Positions 11,411-11,422 of a stretch of 11,422 nt of DNA are shown piece after piece. This DNA is from an uncultured Cloacibacillus sp. (lineage in GTDB: Bacteria > Synergistota > Synergistia > Synergistales > Synergistaceae): assembly GCA_934511335.1 (NCBI GenBank), contig CAKSWL010000050.1, positions 1 through 11,422 on the forward strand. The letters are read 5' to 3'. Under the pieces are notes generated by a model. The model worked only from the letters and a program-made list of their open reading frames with translations. It was not told where the DNA came from and made no database searches. The translations under genes were made by a program, and so were the position numbers. Position 1 is the first letter of the stretch; the number at the start of each line of letters is the position of its first letter.

Positions 11411-11422
11411 ATAATATAGAGT

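Overview
The window comes from a bacterial chromosome with GC-rich coding DNA and AT-rich gaps. No phylogenetic marker is present. The gene set (split CoA-transferase, AmmeMemoRadiSam genes, RocB-like M20 hydrolase, proline racemase) suggests an anaerobic, amino-acid-fermenting bacterium. Synergistota of the Cloacibacillus/Synergistes type is my best guess, and it is an inference only.

Layout, left to right. Positions 1-500 are AT-rich, with several inverted repeats and an internally deleted IS630-type transposase. A small DHWC-motif cupin (576-908, +) has a good promoter and ends at a GC hairpin shared with a convergent two-gene minus-strand unit: a GNAT acetyltransferase (2517-2987) and, one base later, a Ski2-like superfamily II helicase (938-2515). 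After a 374-base gap holding a palindrome and a strong terminator comes a stand-alone RocB-like M20 zinc hydrolase (3362-4969, -). A plus-strand run follows: CoA-transferase subunits A and B (5140-6499, overlapping by 17 bases), then, 41 bases on, a MEMO/LigB-like + AMMECR1 fusion (6541-7932), then an AmrS-type radical SAM enzyme (about 7925-8755). The N-terminal cysteine region of the last gene is encoded upstream of the first ordinary start codon. The four genes look like one operon. A proline racemase (10306-11310, -) lies at the right end.

The least explained part is 8756-10305, about 1.5 kb that looks intergenic. On the minus strand it holds three short genes of 49, 52 and 50 codons, each with a strong ribosome binding site and one hydrophobic segment. 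The first two are clear paralogues (about 18 of the first 32 residues identical). A fourth copy-like frame of 53 codons, with TGA at codon 12, lies upstream. Genes 1 and 2 share an identical 20-base start region and a conserved upstream block carrying a 10-bp palindrome. That palindrome has changed on both arms in a compensating way between copies, and sits just inside a plausible promoter spacer. Two of the genes have their own terminators. This tandem array of self-contained small membrane-protein cassettes is the best candidate for an undescribed system here.
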